A DNA stretch of 64,000 nucleotides. Origin: Parvicella sp964387945 (GTDB taxonomy: Bacteria; Bacteroidota; Bacteroidia; Flavobacteriales_D; Parvicellaceae). Below, piece after piece: positions 7,946 to 16,475 of this stretch. The translations under genes were made by a program, and so were the position numbers. Every line of letters begins with the position of its first letter. Position 1 is the stretch's first letter. The DNA lies in the NCBI GenBank assembly GCA_964387945.1, contig CAYLYX010000004.1, positions 245,987 through 309,986 of the forward strand. The letters are read 5' to 3'. The notes beneath the pieces were generated by a model. It was given only the letters and a program-made list of their open reading frames with translations, was not told the DNA's origin and made no database searches.

Positions 7946-9184
7946 CTAGAAGGCTTTGCTATTGATGTAGACGGCACTCACATTATTCTCCCCAAAAGAG
8001 TAGGGCAGGTAGCTCAATCCTTTGATTGGTTTTGTAACGATAAAATTAGCACGTTTCCCTACTGAGATACTTCCCACCTCATCAGCTACCTCCATGGCGT
8101 ATGCCCCGTTGATAGTAACCGCGTTATACGCTTGAGCAGGTGTCATTTTTTGTTTGATACACGCCAATGAAACCACAAAGTTCATGTTGCCAGAAGGGGT
8201 AGACCCCGGGTTGAAATCGGTAGCCAACGCCACGGCAATATTCTTATTGAGCATTTCTTTGACGGGAGCATAAGGGATGCTTAAGAAAAAAGAACATGAG
8301 GGCAGGGCAGTAGCTATTGTGTTGGCGCCACTTAAGGCATTAATGTCTTCCTCATTCATTTCTTCGAGGTGATCCACACTAACGGCTCCTTCTTTTACAA
8401 AGGCTGGAACTCCACCAAAAGCATTGAATTGATTAACATGAATTTTAGGTTTCAACCCAATGCCGTTTCCAGCTTTGATAATACGAAGCGTTTGCTCAAG
8501 GGAGAAGTAGTTCTTTTCACAAAAAGCATCAATATAGTCGGCTAAGTTTTCTTTTGCAACAATGGGTAGCATCTCGTTAATGATCAAATCAATATACCCT
8601 TCTGTATTTTCTTTAAACTCCTTTGGAAAAGCGTGTGCTCCTAAAAAAGTAGCCTTAATCGGAATGTCAACTTCTTCTTTCAGTCGCTTGATGACCCTTA
8701 GCATTTTAATTTCTGCTTCTACCGAAAGTCCATAACCGCTTTTGATTTCTATCGCACCTGTTCCTAAGCGAATCAGCTTTCTTAGGCGCACCAGCGCATC
8801 TTCAAAGAGTTGATCTTCAGACATTTTGGAAAGTTTCTCAGCTGAGTTCAATATTCCTCCTCCTTTCAGTGCTATTTCTTCATAAGTAAGTCCGTTGATT
8901 CGATCCACAAACTCCTCTTCACGAGAAGTGGCAAAAACCAAGTGGGTATGCGAATCACAATATGTCGGGAGCAGAAGTCCACCACCACAATCGATCACTT
9001 TTTCAAACGCATTTTCTTCGTGTTTTAAGTCTTCCAATTTGCCGTATTCCACGATTTTTCCATCCTCGGTAATCAAGTAGCCGTCTTGAATGGATGCCCA
9101 TGTATTCATCTCCTTTCCTCTTAGTGGAGTCGTATTATTTTCCAATATTCCGTAGATCGCTTTGATGTGCTTAAATAGTCTCAT
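7946..9184 (-). CDS. hutI: Imidazolonepropionase (histidine degradation)
   Basis: The 412-residue amidohydrolase has the metal-binding DSHTH motif after the N-terminal beta-sandwich, KSGYGLS (about 165-171), GAHAFP with a further metal His, and VNQFNAFGG and ATDFNPGS toward the C terminus. This set is typical of HutI, which hydrolyses 4-imidazolone-5-propanoate to N-formimino-L-glutamate in the cytoplasm. The length is normal. The histidase and urocanase genes are not in the window, so the pathway is scattered here. Confidence 0.95.
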   Translation of the reverse strand: MRLFKHIKAIYGILENNTTPLRGKEMNTWASIQDGYLITEDGKIVEYGKLEDLKHEENAFEKVIDCGGGLLLPTYCDSHTHLVFATSREEEFVDRINGLTYEEIALKGGGILNSAEKLSKMSEDQLFEDALVRLRKLIRLGTGAIEIKSGYGLSVEAEIKMLRVIKRLKEEVDIPIKATFLGAHAFPKEFKENTEGYIDLIINEMLPIVAKENLADYIDAFCEKNYFSLEQTLRIIKAGNGIGLKPKIHVNQFNAFGGVPAFVKEGAVSVDHLEEMNEEDINALSGANTIATALPSCSFFLSIPYAPVKEMLNKNIAVALATDFNPGSTPSGNMNFVVSLACIKQKMTPAQAYNAVTINGAYAMEVADEVGSISVGKRANFIVTKPIKGLSYLPYSFGENNVSAVYINSKAF

Positions 9185-9211
9185 GTAATTAGTGTCTTCT
9201 GAAAAAAATTA

Positions 9212-9219
9212 TATATTTG
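9212..9219 (+). promoter_or_regulatory. Candidate -7 box TATATTTG for the DUF1987 gene
   Basis: TATATTTG fits TANNTTTG and lies 25 bases before the ATG at 9245, inside the 60-base divergent spacer with hutI. No -33 TTG is present at the right distance. Confidence 0.4.
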
Positions 9220-9244
9220 TTGACCTACAAAACTATGAAAAAGC

Positions 9245-9625
9245 ATGAACAATATTTTTATTGACAAGGCTATTAAAACACCGCTGATTTCTTTTGACTT
9301 TGAGAAAGGTGAATTTAAAATCGAGGGGGTTAGTGTTCCTGAAAATACAGTAGAGTTTTACAACCCAATTGTTTATGCACTAAAAGAGTACGTTGAAAAC
9401 CCAAAAGCGAAGACGATTTTTGATATCAAGCTTGAGTATTTCAACACGAGTACTTCTGTGATTTTGCTCAATATTTTCCGGATTTTAGCCAATCTGAGTA
9501 AGGATAGGCTAACCATCAACTGGTATTACGAAGAAGAAGATTTAGAAATGTTGGAAGCTGGTGAAGACTATGGAAACATGGTAAACGCCACGTTTAACAT
9601 TATTCCCGTAGAATCGTTCGATTAA
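9245..9625 (+). CDS. SiaC-like phosphoregulated protein (DUF1987)
   Basis: The 126-residue protein fits the DUF1987/SiaC family: a short alpha/beta fold with NTSTS (67-71) after a beta strand, and the WYYEEED...EAGEDYG motif near 92-110. In Pseudomonas aeruginosa SiaC a Thr at the equivalent position is phosphorylated by SiaB and dephosphorylated by the SpoIIE-type phosphatase SiaA. The Thr/Ser cluster is kept here. The only SpoIIE phosphatase in the window is at 4426-6486; no SiaB or SiaD gene is nearby. The functional pairing is inferred. Its 3' end overlaps the convergent DUF4159 gene by 4 bases. Confidence 0.82.
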   Translation: MNNIFIDKAIKTPLISFDFEKGEFKIEGVSVPENTVEFYNPIVYALKEYVENPKAKTIFDIKLEYFNTSTSVILLNIFRILANLSKDRLTINWYYEEEDLEMLEAGEDYGNMVNATFNIIPVESFD

Positions 9626-10299
9626 TCTCGGTCTCCGTTAAATACATACTGCACCATATTAGCGCCCATTTGTAGCGCTTTGGTTCGCGCTTCTTTGCTG
9701 TCATTATGGACTTCAGCATCTTCCCAACCATCGCCCAGATCGCACTCAAAATCATAAAAACAAACTAATCTTCCTTCATAGATCAAACCAAAACCTTGTG
9801 GCGCTTTGTTGTCGTGTTCATGAATTTTGGGTAACCCTTTATTGAAATCATACTCTTGGTGATAAATGGGATGGTTGAAGGGAAGTTCGGTGAATTCAAT
9901 CTCAGGAAATACTTTTTTCATTTCTGTACGAACAAATTTGTCCATGCCGTAGTTATCAGAAATATGTAAAAACCCACCAGAAATAAGGTATGCTCTTAGG
10001 TTCTCCGCTTCTTGATTATTTAGCACCACATTTCCATGTCCCGTCATATGAACAAAAGGATAATTGAAGAGCTCCACACTACCCACATCAACATAGGGCA
10101 CTTCTTCGTCAATTTTCGTTCCCAACGCTTGATTACAAAATTTCACTAGGTTGGGTAGCGAAGTGGGGTTAGAGTACCAATCGCCACCACCGTTGTATTT
10201 GAGTACTGCAAATTGATAATTGCCTTTGAGCGGAGGAGCAGCCGTTGCACTCCATCCAATCAACAAAATAAATAATATGCTTGAGATGATCTTCACCAA
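9622..10299 (-). CDS. Exported DUF4159 protein
   Basis: The 225-residue protein has a signal peptide (VKIISSILFILLIGWSATAA) and a DUF4159 domain, recognised from YNGGGDWYSNP, the GHGNV segment and the Gly-rich GGFLHISDNYG strand. This domain has a glutamine-amidotransferase-like fold, but its biochemical role is not established. There is no ATG: the first codons are TTG and GTG (10299 and 10296), and either could be the start. It is divergent from the agmatinase-family gene, with 45 bases between them. Confidence 0.85.
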   Translation of the reverse strand: MVKIISSILFILLIGWSATAAPPLKGNYQFAVLKYNGGGDWYSNPTSLPNLVKFCNQALGTKIDEEVPYVDVGSVELFNYPFVHMTGHGNVVLNNQEAENLRAYLISGGFLHISDNYGMDKFVRTEMKKVFPEIEFTELPFNHPIYHQEYDFNKGLPKIHEHDNKAPQGFGLIYEGRLVCFYDFECDLGDGWEDAEVHNDSKEARTKALQMGANMVQYVFNGDRD

Positions 10300-10344
10300 T
10301 AAATTATTGTCAAATTTGTATCCAAATTTACTAAATATTATAGC

Positions 10345-11364
10345 ATGTCGTTTGATCCGAATGATATTGGTGTGGCCAACGGTAATTTCTGTGGGCTTCC
10401 AGTTTCCAAAGAAGAAGCAGAATTAGTTATTATTCCTGTTCCATGGGATGCTACTGCTTCCTATGGACGTGGCACTGCCAATGGTCCAGAAGCGATTTTA
10501 GAAGCCTCCCTACAACTGGATTTATTTCATCACAAATACTCAAAAGTGTACGATACAAAAGTCTTTATGGAGGAGATAGACGAAGGGACCAAACAAAAGA
10601 GTGCAGGTTTTGGAATACGTACGACTGCGTACATAGATTTCTTGTCCGAAGGGGGAGATGTAAGTTCCTCTGAAGAATTCAAAAGGTTATTGGAAGAAAT
10701 TAATGCTTATCAGCAAGAACTTTCTCAAAAGATTTACGAGAAAGCCACAGCTTATTTTAAAGCGGGAAAGAAGGTCGCTTTATTGGGTGGAGAACATTCT
10801 ACGCCATTAGGTTTAATTCAGATGTATGCAGATCAATACGAGAGTTTTGGAGTTCTCCAGATCGATGCGCATGCTGATTTGAGAGTAGCTTATGAAGGTT
10901 TTGAGCAGTCACATGCCTCCATCATGCACAATGCGCTCAAAAATAGTGGGGTAAACAAGTTGGTTCAGGTGGGAATTCGTGACTTGAGCGAAGAAGAATT
11001 TGAACGAGCAACAACTGATGAACGCATTCAGACTTTCTTCGATTGGAATTTAAAAGAAGAGCGATTTGCAGGAAAAAACTGGAAAGAACAATGTGAAGCA
11101 ATTGTTGATGCGCTTCCAGAACATGTGTATATTAGTTTTGATATCGATGGACTTGAACCTGCTCTGTGTCCCAACACAGGGACTCCTGTTCCGGGTGGAC
11201 TGAAGTTTGATGAGGCCGCCTGTTTATTACAAATGTTAGCCGATTCCGACAAAAATATCGTTGGTTTTGATTTGAACGAGGTGGCTCCTGGAGAAGATGT
11301 GATTAATGAAATCGTAGGGGCTCGAATGCTGATGGAATTGATCCTTTGCACAATGCACTCTTGA
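10345..11364 (+). CDS. Agmatinase-family ureohydrolase
   Basis: The 339-residue enzyme carries the binuclear manganese motifs of the arginase/agmatinase superfamily: GGEHS (about 149-153), DAHADLR (about 174-180) and SFDIDGLEPALCP (about 265-277). The D-x-D-G-L-(D/E)-P form of the last motif is closer to agmatinases than to arginase or formimidoylglutamase. The N-terminal FDPNDIGVANGNFCGLP is typical of a Bacteroidota agmatinase branch whose substrate is uncertain. It would hydrolyse a guanidino compound, releasing urea. Closeness to hutI leaves formiminoglutamate as an alternative substrate. Confidence 0.88.
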   Translation: MSFDPNDIGVANGNFCGLPVSKEEAELVIIPVPWDATASYGRGTANGPEAILEASLQLDLFHHKYSKVYDTKVFMEEIDEGTKQKSAGFGIRTTAYIDFLSEGGDVSSSEEFKRLLEEINAYQQELSQKIYEKATAYFKAGKKVALLGGEHSTPLGLIQMYADQYESFGVLQIDAHADLRVAYEGFEQSHASIMHNALKNSGVNKLVQVGIRDLSEEEFERATTDERIQTFFDWNLKEERFAGKNWKEQCEAIVDALPEHVYISFDIDGLEPALCPNTGTPVPGGLKFDEAACLLQMLADSDKNIVGFDLNEVAPGEDVINEIVGARMLMELILCTMHS

Positions 11365-11407
11365 TTACCTTATCCTCAATGGTGTTACCAAAACCTGTTT
11401 TCTTCGT

Positions 11408-11415
11408 TATCTTTG
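11408..11415 (+). promoter_or_regulatory. Candidate -7 box TATCTTTG for gldA
   Basis: TATCTTTG fits TANNTTTG and lies 19 bases before the ATG at 11435. The -33 position holds GTT rather than TTG. Confidence 0.4.
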
Positions 11416-11434
11416 ATACAGATAAGAATTTAGT

Positions 11435-12346
11435 ATGTCAATAAAAGTAGAAGGATTAACAAAAGTTTACGGAGAACAATATGCCGTAGACAATATTTCG
11501 TTTGAAATTCCTAAAGGAGAGATTGTGGGATTCTTAGGTCCAAATGGTGCTGGGAAATCAACAACAATGAAAATTTTGACTTGCTACCTACCTCAAACCT
11601 CAGGCAGGGCTGAAGTCTGTGGGATTGATACGCTGGATAATCCGATGGATGTAAAACGAAAGGTAGGGTATTTACCGGAATCTAATCCGCTTTATTATGA
11701 TATGTATGTTAAGGAATACCTATCGTTTATGGCAGACTTGTTCAAAATGAAGAATAAGAAGGTCCGAGTGGCAGAAATGATTGAAGCGGTGGGATTGACC
11801 AAAGAGCAGAAAAAAAAGATCGGAGCATTGTCAAAGGGGTATAAGCAGCGTGTTGGATTAGCACAAGCGATGATTCACGATCCAGAGGTATTGATTTTGG
11901 ATGAGCCAACATCTGGATTGGATCCGAATCAATTGGTAGAAATCAGAGGGTTGATTAAGAATTTTGGTAAAGAAAAAACAGTGATGCTGTCCACGCACAT
12001 CATGCAAGAAGTAGAAGCAATTTGTGACCGAATCATTATCATTAAGAACGGCAAAATTGTAGCAGACGATAAAACCACGGAAATTTCCAAATCGGTGGAG
12101 GAAAGAAACTTCATTTCGGTTGAGTTTGATCAAGAAGTTTCAATAGATCGTTTGACTGAATTGGAAGGTGTCTCAGAAGTAAAAGAAATGGCTGCAAACA
12201 CCTATTTAATCGCCTATTTGGGAAGCGTAGATATGCGCGTTTTAGTATCGAGGTTTGCCCAACAAAACGAACTGCTGATCCTCGAGATGCATCGTGAAAA
12301 AGAAAAGCTAGAAGAGACGTTCAAAAAGCTAACGCAAGGAGATTAA
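11435..12346 (+). CDS. gldA: GldA-type gliding-motility ABC transporter ATPase
   Basis: The 303-residue ATP-binding subunit has Walker A GPNGAGKST (35-43), signature LSKGY (132-136), Walker B VLILDEPTSGLDP (about 152-164) and the switch His in STHIMQEVEAICDRI. The length and the stretch VGYLPESNPLYYDMYVKEYL match GldA, which works with GldF and GldG; the complex is needed for gliding in Flavobacterium. gldF and gldG are not adjacent, which is common outside Flavobacterium. A general ABC-2 export ATPase is the alternative. The stop abuts the convergent VOC lipoprotein gene with no spacer. Confidence 0.85.
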   Translation: MSIKVEGLTKVYGEQYAVDNISFEIPKGEIVGFLGPNGAGKSTTMKILTCYLPQTSGRAEVCGIDTLDNPMDVKRKVGYLPESNPLYYDMYVKEYLSFMADLFKMKNKKVRVAEMIEAVGLTKEQKKKIGALSKGYKQRVGLAQAMIHDPEVLILDEPTSGLDPNQLVEIRGLIKNFGKEKTVMLSTHIMQEVEAICDRIIIIKNGKIVADDKTTEISKSVEERNFISVEFDQEVSIDRLTELEGVSEVKEMAANTYLIAYLGSVDMRVLVSRFAQQNELLILEMHREKEKLEETFKKLTQGD

Positions 12347-12886
12347 TTACCTGTGCTGATCAAGTAAAATCACGTTGCCATCTGGATCTGTGATGATAAT
12401 ACTTGCTGGTCCAGATGTTGTGGTGTCAATCTTCTCTGGAACTTCAATGCCCTGATTGATTAAGTTTTCCTGAATGATTCGAATGTCGTCAAAGTCATTG
12501 AGGTTTTGAGCGTTTTCATCCCAACCCGGGTTAAACGTAAGAATATTGCCTTCAAACATGCCCTGAAACAGTCCGATGATCGTATTTCCATTTTTCATGA
12601 TGAGATAATTCATACTCGGATCACCTCCCATAGAAGAAAAGCCAAGTTTCTCATAGAAGACTCTAGATGCTTCAAGGTCTTTGACACTCAAGCTTACAGA
12701 GAAAGCGCCTAGCGAAGAAGTGTTATTGGTTGAACTAGGTGCTTCCACTGGAGCAGAAGAGGTCGTATCCATTGCTGTAATTTCCTTAGGTGCTGTTTCA
12801 GACGAAGGTTCAGTTGCTGCATCGTTCGAGCATGCGGAGAATAATGTTGCTAGTAAGACCGTGATGGTAATAAAGGTGTTTTTCAT
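12347..12886 (-). CDS. Lipoprotein with a VOC/glyoxalase-fold domain
   Basis: The 179-residue protein has a lipoprotein signal with lipobox FSAC (Cys about 19), a Thr/Ser/Glu-rich linker (about 22-58) and a C-terminal VOC domain (about 60-179) of the bleomycin-resistance/dioxygenase kind, with VKDLEASRVFYEKLGF and a final DPDGNVILLDQ. VOC domains are normally cytoplasmic, so export on a lipid anchor is unusual. No substrate can be named. It is separated from the upstream acetyltransferase by 14 bases and could be the last gene of that operon. Confidence 0.82.
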   Translation of the reverse strand: MKNTFITITVLLATLFSACSNDAATEPSSETAPKEITAMDTTSSAPVEAPSSTNNTSSLGAFSVSLSVKDLEASRVFYEKLGFSSMGGDPSMNYLIMKNGNTIIGLFQGMFEGNILTFNPGWDENAQNLNDFDDIRIIQENLINQGIEVPEKIDTTTSGPASIIITDPDGNVILLDQHR

Positions 12887-12900
12887 GCTAACGTATTGAT

Positions 12901-13422
12901 TTATAATGTTTTTCTGTAAATATTAACATTCAAGTCTTTCCATTGAGTAGTTTTATCTAATGTAAGACCGTTCTTTTCGGCTACACGTCTGGAGTTGTCA
13001 TTTCTTACATCAATAATGGAAATAATGCTTTCCGCGAGTTGATTTTGGGCAGCATAATTCATAAACAGTTTTGCCGCTTCCGGGGCATATCCTTTTCCCC
13101 AATGTTGTGGCAAAATATGGTAACCTACTTCCAGTTCCTGAATCCCATCAACCTCCTGAAGCAAAAGCCCGCATTGACCAACTAATTCTTTAGTGTCTTT
13201 TAGATAAAGCCATTGAAAACCATAAGTTTTTTCGTCATATCGTTCCAGAATACGATCAATCCACATTTTTGCCCTTTCAGCGGGTGTGTCTAGCCCAAAA
13301 TCAGGAAATAGTTCTGTTGCCTCCGCTGATTCAAAAAAGGGAGTCCAGTACTTTTCATCCCCTAGTTGTATGAATTGAGTGGATAGTCGTTCTGAAGTCA
13401 ACCGATCTTCGTAACGATACAT
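12901..13422 (-). CDS. GNAT-family N-acetyltransferase (RimJ/RimL type)
   Basis: The 173-residue protein shows the GNAT fold: an N-terminal TSERLSTQFI strand typical of RimL-like enzymes, YHILPQHWGKGYAPEA as the acetyl-CoA motif A, and DVRNDNSRRVAEKNGL near the C terminus. It transfers an acetyl group from acetyl-CoA to an unknown amine. Its ATG overlaps the stop of the secreted T9SS protein gene as TAATG, so it is probably translated by reinitiation. Confidence 0.88.
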   Translation of the reverse strand: MYRYEDRLTSERLSTQFIQLGDEKYWTPFFESAEATELFPDFGLDTPAERAKMWIDRILERYDEKTYGFQWLYLKDTKELVGQCGLLLQEVDGIQELEVGYHILPQHWGKGYAPEAAKLFMNYAAQNQLAESIISIIDVRNDNSRRVAEKNGLTLDKTTQWKDLNVNIYRKTL

Positions 13423-15293
13423 TATTCTACAACGAGTTTCTGTGTAACGGTGTTGGCTTCGCCTTGTACTTGTACAAAGTAAATTCCTCCAGGCAATTCA
13501 TCCACAAAGAAAGAAATTCGGTTTTCACCTTTCTTGATGAGATCTTCATACAATGTGGTAATAACCTTTCCTTGAATGTCTATTAACTGAATGCTACCGG
13601 GCTCGGTTGATGGCCAGTTGAAATCGATACTAGTCCACTCTCTGGCTGGATTAGGGAAGATTTTAGCCTTATCCATGAATGGTTCTGAAATACTGGCAAA
13701 ATTCTCTTCGCAGAAGCTATTGGTTCTCACACTACTGATCCAACATCCATTTTCATCAACCTTTCCAAACATTCCGCCCATCCAAATATTACAAGGTTCA
13801 TTAAACTTTCGTTGAATACCAAAATAGTCTCCCCAACGGTCGAGCGAACCAGATAGGATATCAATGGGCGCGTCACCTACTTTTACCTTGATAATGTCAC
13901 TGTATTCTGCGGTATTGTTGTAATAAACACAAGCAACTCCGTTGGTGTCAACGGGAGATGTGAAGTCAAACCCAATCACGCATTCTTCATCTCCGTAGGC
14001 TGTTGCTGAAGAGGCAATGTTCGGATAACCGATGTCCATTACCGTATCAGAAATGGTTACACCAGATACCGTAGGCGTTGGCGTATCAATTCCTCTGATG
14101 GTACCATGATAAACCGCACAGGTTCCATTTGTCGTATCCAAGGTGTTGTGTACATATTGAATCCAGTCGCCATCGGTTACTGCTCCTAGCACCCTGCTAT
14201 CATTCGTAGCCAACTCTTTTGCTATGCTTTGCTGTGCGTTTGGAGCCAAAAAATAATGATCGGGGGTACTCAATGGTCTGATTTCCATTTGAGGATTGCC
14301 ACTCGCTAAGGTATTGTCAATGGAAATCAGGTATACCGTATCGCTTTCGGTCGAAAAATTCTTATTGCTCAAAAAGTACTGTTTCGGTCCGTTGAGTCCT
14401 CGAGCTCCTTCAACAGGATGTATGTTTCGAATTTTAATGGTATCATCCTTAATGTCACTCCAAATTTGCATAGAAAGAGTCGTGTCACCATTGTAGCCGC
14501 CCCACTTATCAATTTGCCAGATAATGGATTGATAGAATCCCGTTTGCCAGGACATGTTGTTCTCAAGAAGGTTGCCCGTCAAGAAAACTTCATCCTGATT
14601 GACAATCATGGCAGGATAATCGGTCCAATGGTTTGTATTAAGTGCGTCTCCGCTTAATACGTAAATGTTCCAGCCATCCACTGGATTGTTGGAAACAGAG
14701 AAACACATTGCAATTTTACTGTTTTGATAGAGCGTTCCTATTAGAAATGACATGATGAATCGATCTTCATTAGGATCATATGTCAGTTTAGGATCATATT
14801 TACTTACAGATCCGGGAACTCCAAGTGGGGTAACCAACTGATTTAGGTAACCAATTTCCATAATGGTATCTGCTTCCGTATCATACACCAAGTATCGACT
14901 GTTGATGCAGGAAACAAGGATGCCTCCGTTAGATATAGCAATGGTATTGTCATTGGGAACCCGATTATTATAGTCGTTTCCTTCAAAGCCCTCAATGCTC
15001 GTAAAAACATTGCTGCCTAACGAATTGTTGAAGTCTTTTTCCTGAATTTTAACAGCTCTTCGAGGATATTTCTTTGCTTGCTCTTGTTTTGATTGTAGCA
15101 AATGAGCTTTCTCGCTTGTTCCATTTACGGATGGCATTTCCATGTGTTGCAAATTTGCATTCCACTTTTCTTCCACCATACTTGGGATAACAGTTCCTGA
15201 TTTGAACACTGTAACTTGCTCTGTGTCCTGACCAGTCATCGTGTACATAGCAGCGAGAGAAAGGCATAAAAAGATATATTTTGTAAGTCTCAT
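13422..15293 (-). CDS. Secreted protein with type IX secretion (T9SS type A) sorting domain
   Basis: The protein of about 623 residues starts at ATG 15293. A TTG three codons upstream is less likely. It has a signal peptide cut before Gln (MTGQ) and ends in an 80-residue Por-type C-terminal domain with IFPNPAREW, IDIQGKV and LPGGIYFVQV, which directs it through the type IX system to the cell surface. The 450-residue middle has repeated strand-rich segments (for example ISNGGILVSCINSRYLVYD) that could form a propeller, but no enzyme motif is visible. The downstream acetyltransferase start overlaps its stop. Confidence 0.88.
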   Translation of the reverse strand: MRLTKYIFLCLSLAAMYTMTGQDTEQVTVFKSGTVIPSMVEEKWNANLQHMEMPSVNGTSEKAHLLQSKQEQAKKYPRRAVKIQEKDFNNSLGSNVFTSIEGFEGNDYNNRVPNDNTIAISNGGILVSCINSRYLVYDTEADTIMEIGYLNQLVTPLGVPGSVSKYDPKLTYDPNEDRFIMSFLIGTLYQNSKIAMCFSVSNNPVDGWNIYVLSGDALNTNHWTDYPAMIVNQDEVFLTGNLLENNMSWQTGFYQSIIWQIDKWGGYNGDTTLSMQIWSDIKDDTIKIRNIHPVEGARGLNGPKQYFLSNKNFSTESDTVYLISIDNTLASGNPQMEIRPLSTPDHYFLAPNAQQSIAKELATNDSRVLGAVTDGDWIQYVHNTLDTTNGTCAVYHGTIRGIDTPTPTVSGVTISDTVMDIGYPNIASSATAYGDEECVIGFDFTSPVDTNGVACVYYNNTAEYSDIIKVKVGDAPIDILSGSLDRWGDYFGIQRKFNEPCNIWMGGMFGKVDENGCWISSVRTNSFCEENFASISEPFMDKAKIFPNPAREWTSIDFNWPSTEPGSIQLIDIQGKVITTLYEDLIKKGENRISFFVDELPGGIYFVQVQGEANTVTQKLVVE

Positions 15294-15365
15294 AGTTGTC
15301 AATTAATTACATCGAATAGTAAAACTACGATTTTTTTAGGATTCTGTAAAGCAGCGGATATGCAC

Positions 15366-15373
15366 TATATTTG
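15366..15373 (+). promoter_or_regulatory. Candidate -7 box TATATTTG for the biotin operon
   Basis: TATATTTG fits TANNTTTG, and CTG lies where a -33 TTG is expected (N19). It would place the transcript start near 15380, on top of the ATG at 15378, implying a near-leaderless message. This close fit makes the box doubtful. Confidence 0.3.
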
Positions 15374-15377
15374 TCAA

Positions 15378-16475
15378 ATGTCTATCGAGAAAAGATTAGT
15401 TGATAAGCTGAGGCAGCGTAGTGAGGCAAATACCTTGCGTAGTTTGACTTCTATATCGGAGCTGGTAGATTTTAGCAGCAACGATTATCTGGGGTTGGCA
15501 AGAGTTTGTGCATTAATAGATCCTGTTCCTTCTGGAAGTGGAGGGTCTCGGTTGCTTACTGGAAACTATCCGGCTGTTGAACAACTAGAGCAACGTATAG
15601 CTTTAATGGCGGATGCACCGGCTGCGCTGTTTTATTCAAGTGGTTATGCAGCCAATGTAGGACTGCTGTCGTGTTTACCTCAGCGTAGTGATATTGTACT
15701 GTTTGATGAACTGGTTCATGCGAGTATTCGAGACGGTATTCGTTTGAGCCATGCAAAGGCATTTTCCTTTCGTCACAATGACTTTAATGATCTGGAAAGC
15801 AAATTAAAAAAATGGGAAGAACAAGAAGTGTTTGTTGTGGTGGAGTCAGTATATTCTATGGATGGTGATACTGTTGATTGTCAAAAAATTAAAGAGCTTT
15901 ATAAAAAGTATAAATTTAACTTAATAATAGATGAGGCTCATTCGTTTGGGTTAAGCAGAAGTGATGAATTTCAAACGCAATTGGGACAACTTGCACTTGC
16001 AAGAGCAGTCACTTTTGGAAAAGCCTTCGGAGCCGATGGAGCTGCCGTTTTGGGGAGTACAACCTTGAGAGATTATCTGATTAATTTTTCTCGTTCATTT
16101 ATCTATAGCACAGCTCCCTGTCCGCACAAAATTAGTTTGGTCAAGAATCAAATTGACGCTTGGCGAGACTTGAATGAATTGAATGTACACGCACAAACTT
16201 TGAAGAAAACCTTTGTGGCGCGTTTGAGCTCTCATTTTCAATTGATTACTGGTGAATATGGTAATGTCGTGGGGTTAATCGTTGGAGATGTCCAATTGGC
16301 CAAACACTATGCCAGAGAATTACAACGAGGTGGTTTTGATGTCAGAGCAATATTATCTCCTACAGTAGCTGAAGGTGCAGAGCGACTCAGAATTTGTTTT
16401 CATGCCTACAATACGGCAGATGAAGTGGATGGTTTGATATCTTTGCTGATGAAACTAAAAAAAGAAGTTGGGTAG
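15378..16475 (+). CDS. bioF: 8-amino-7-oxononanoate synthase (BioF)
   Basis: This PLP enzyme of about 365 residues belongs to the alpha-oxoamine synthase family and condenses pimeloyl-thioester with alanine in biotin synthesis. Visible family motifs are SSNDYLGLA, SGSGGSRLLTGN, FYSSGYAANVG, VVESVYSMDGD, IIDEAHSFG and TFGKAFGADGA, whose Lys (about 215) should bind PLP. I chose the ATG at 15378 (MSIEKRLVDKL); an in-frame ATG at 15360 is also possible. It is slightly short for BioF. It is the first gene of bioF-bioD-bioA, whose members are adjacent or overlap. Confidence 0.93.
   Translation: MSIEKRLVDKLRQRSEANTLRSLTSISELVDFSSNDYLGLARVCALIDPVPSGSGGSRLLTGNYPAVEQLEQRIALMADAPAALFYSSGYAANVGLLSCLPQRSDIVLFDELVHASIRDGIRLSHAKAFSFRHNDFNDLESKLKKWEEQEVFVVVESVYSMDGDTVDCQKIKELYKKYKFNLIIDEAHSFGLSRSDEFQTQLGQLALARAVTFGKAFGADGAAVLGSTTLRDYLINFSRSFIYSTAPCPHKISLVKNQIDAWRDLNELNVHAQTLKKTFVARLSSHFQLITGEYGNVVGLIVGDVQLAKHYARELQRGGFDVRAILSPTVAEGAERLRICFHAYNTADEVDGLISLLMKLKKEVG

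Noticed and set aside
10345..11364. Arginase or HutG assignment for the ureohydrolase
   Set aside because: The third metal motif reads SFDIDGLEP, as in agmatinases, rather than the arginase SxDVDxxDP or the HutG form.
15303..15377. Biotin-operon riboswitch or BirA operator
   Set aside because: The 75-base region has no clear palindrome of the BirA kind, and no biotin riboswitch is known to place here.
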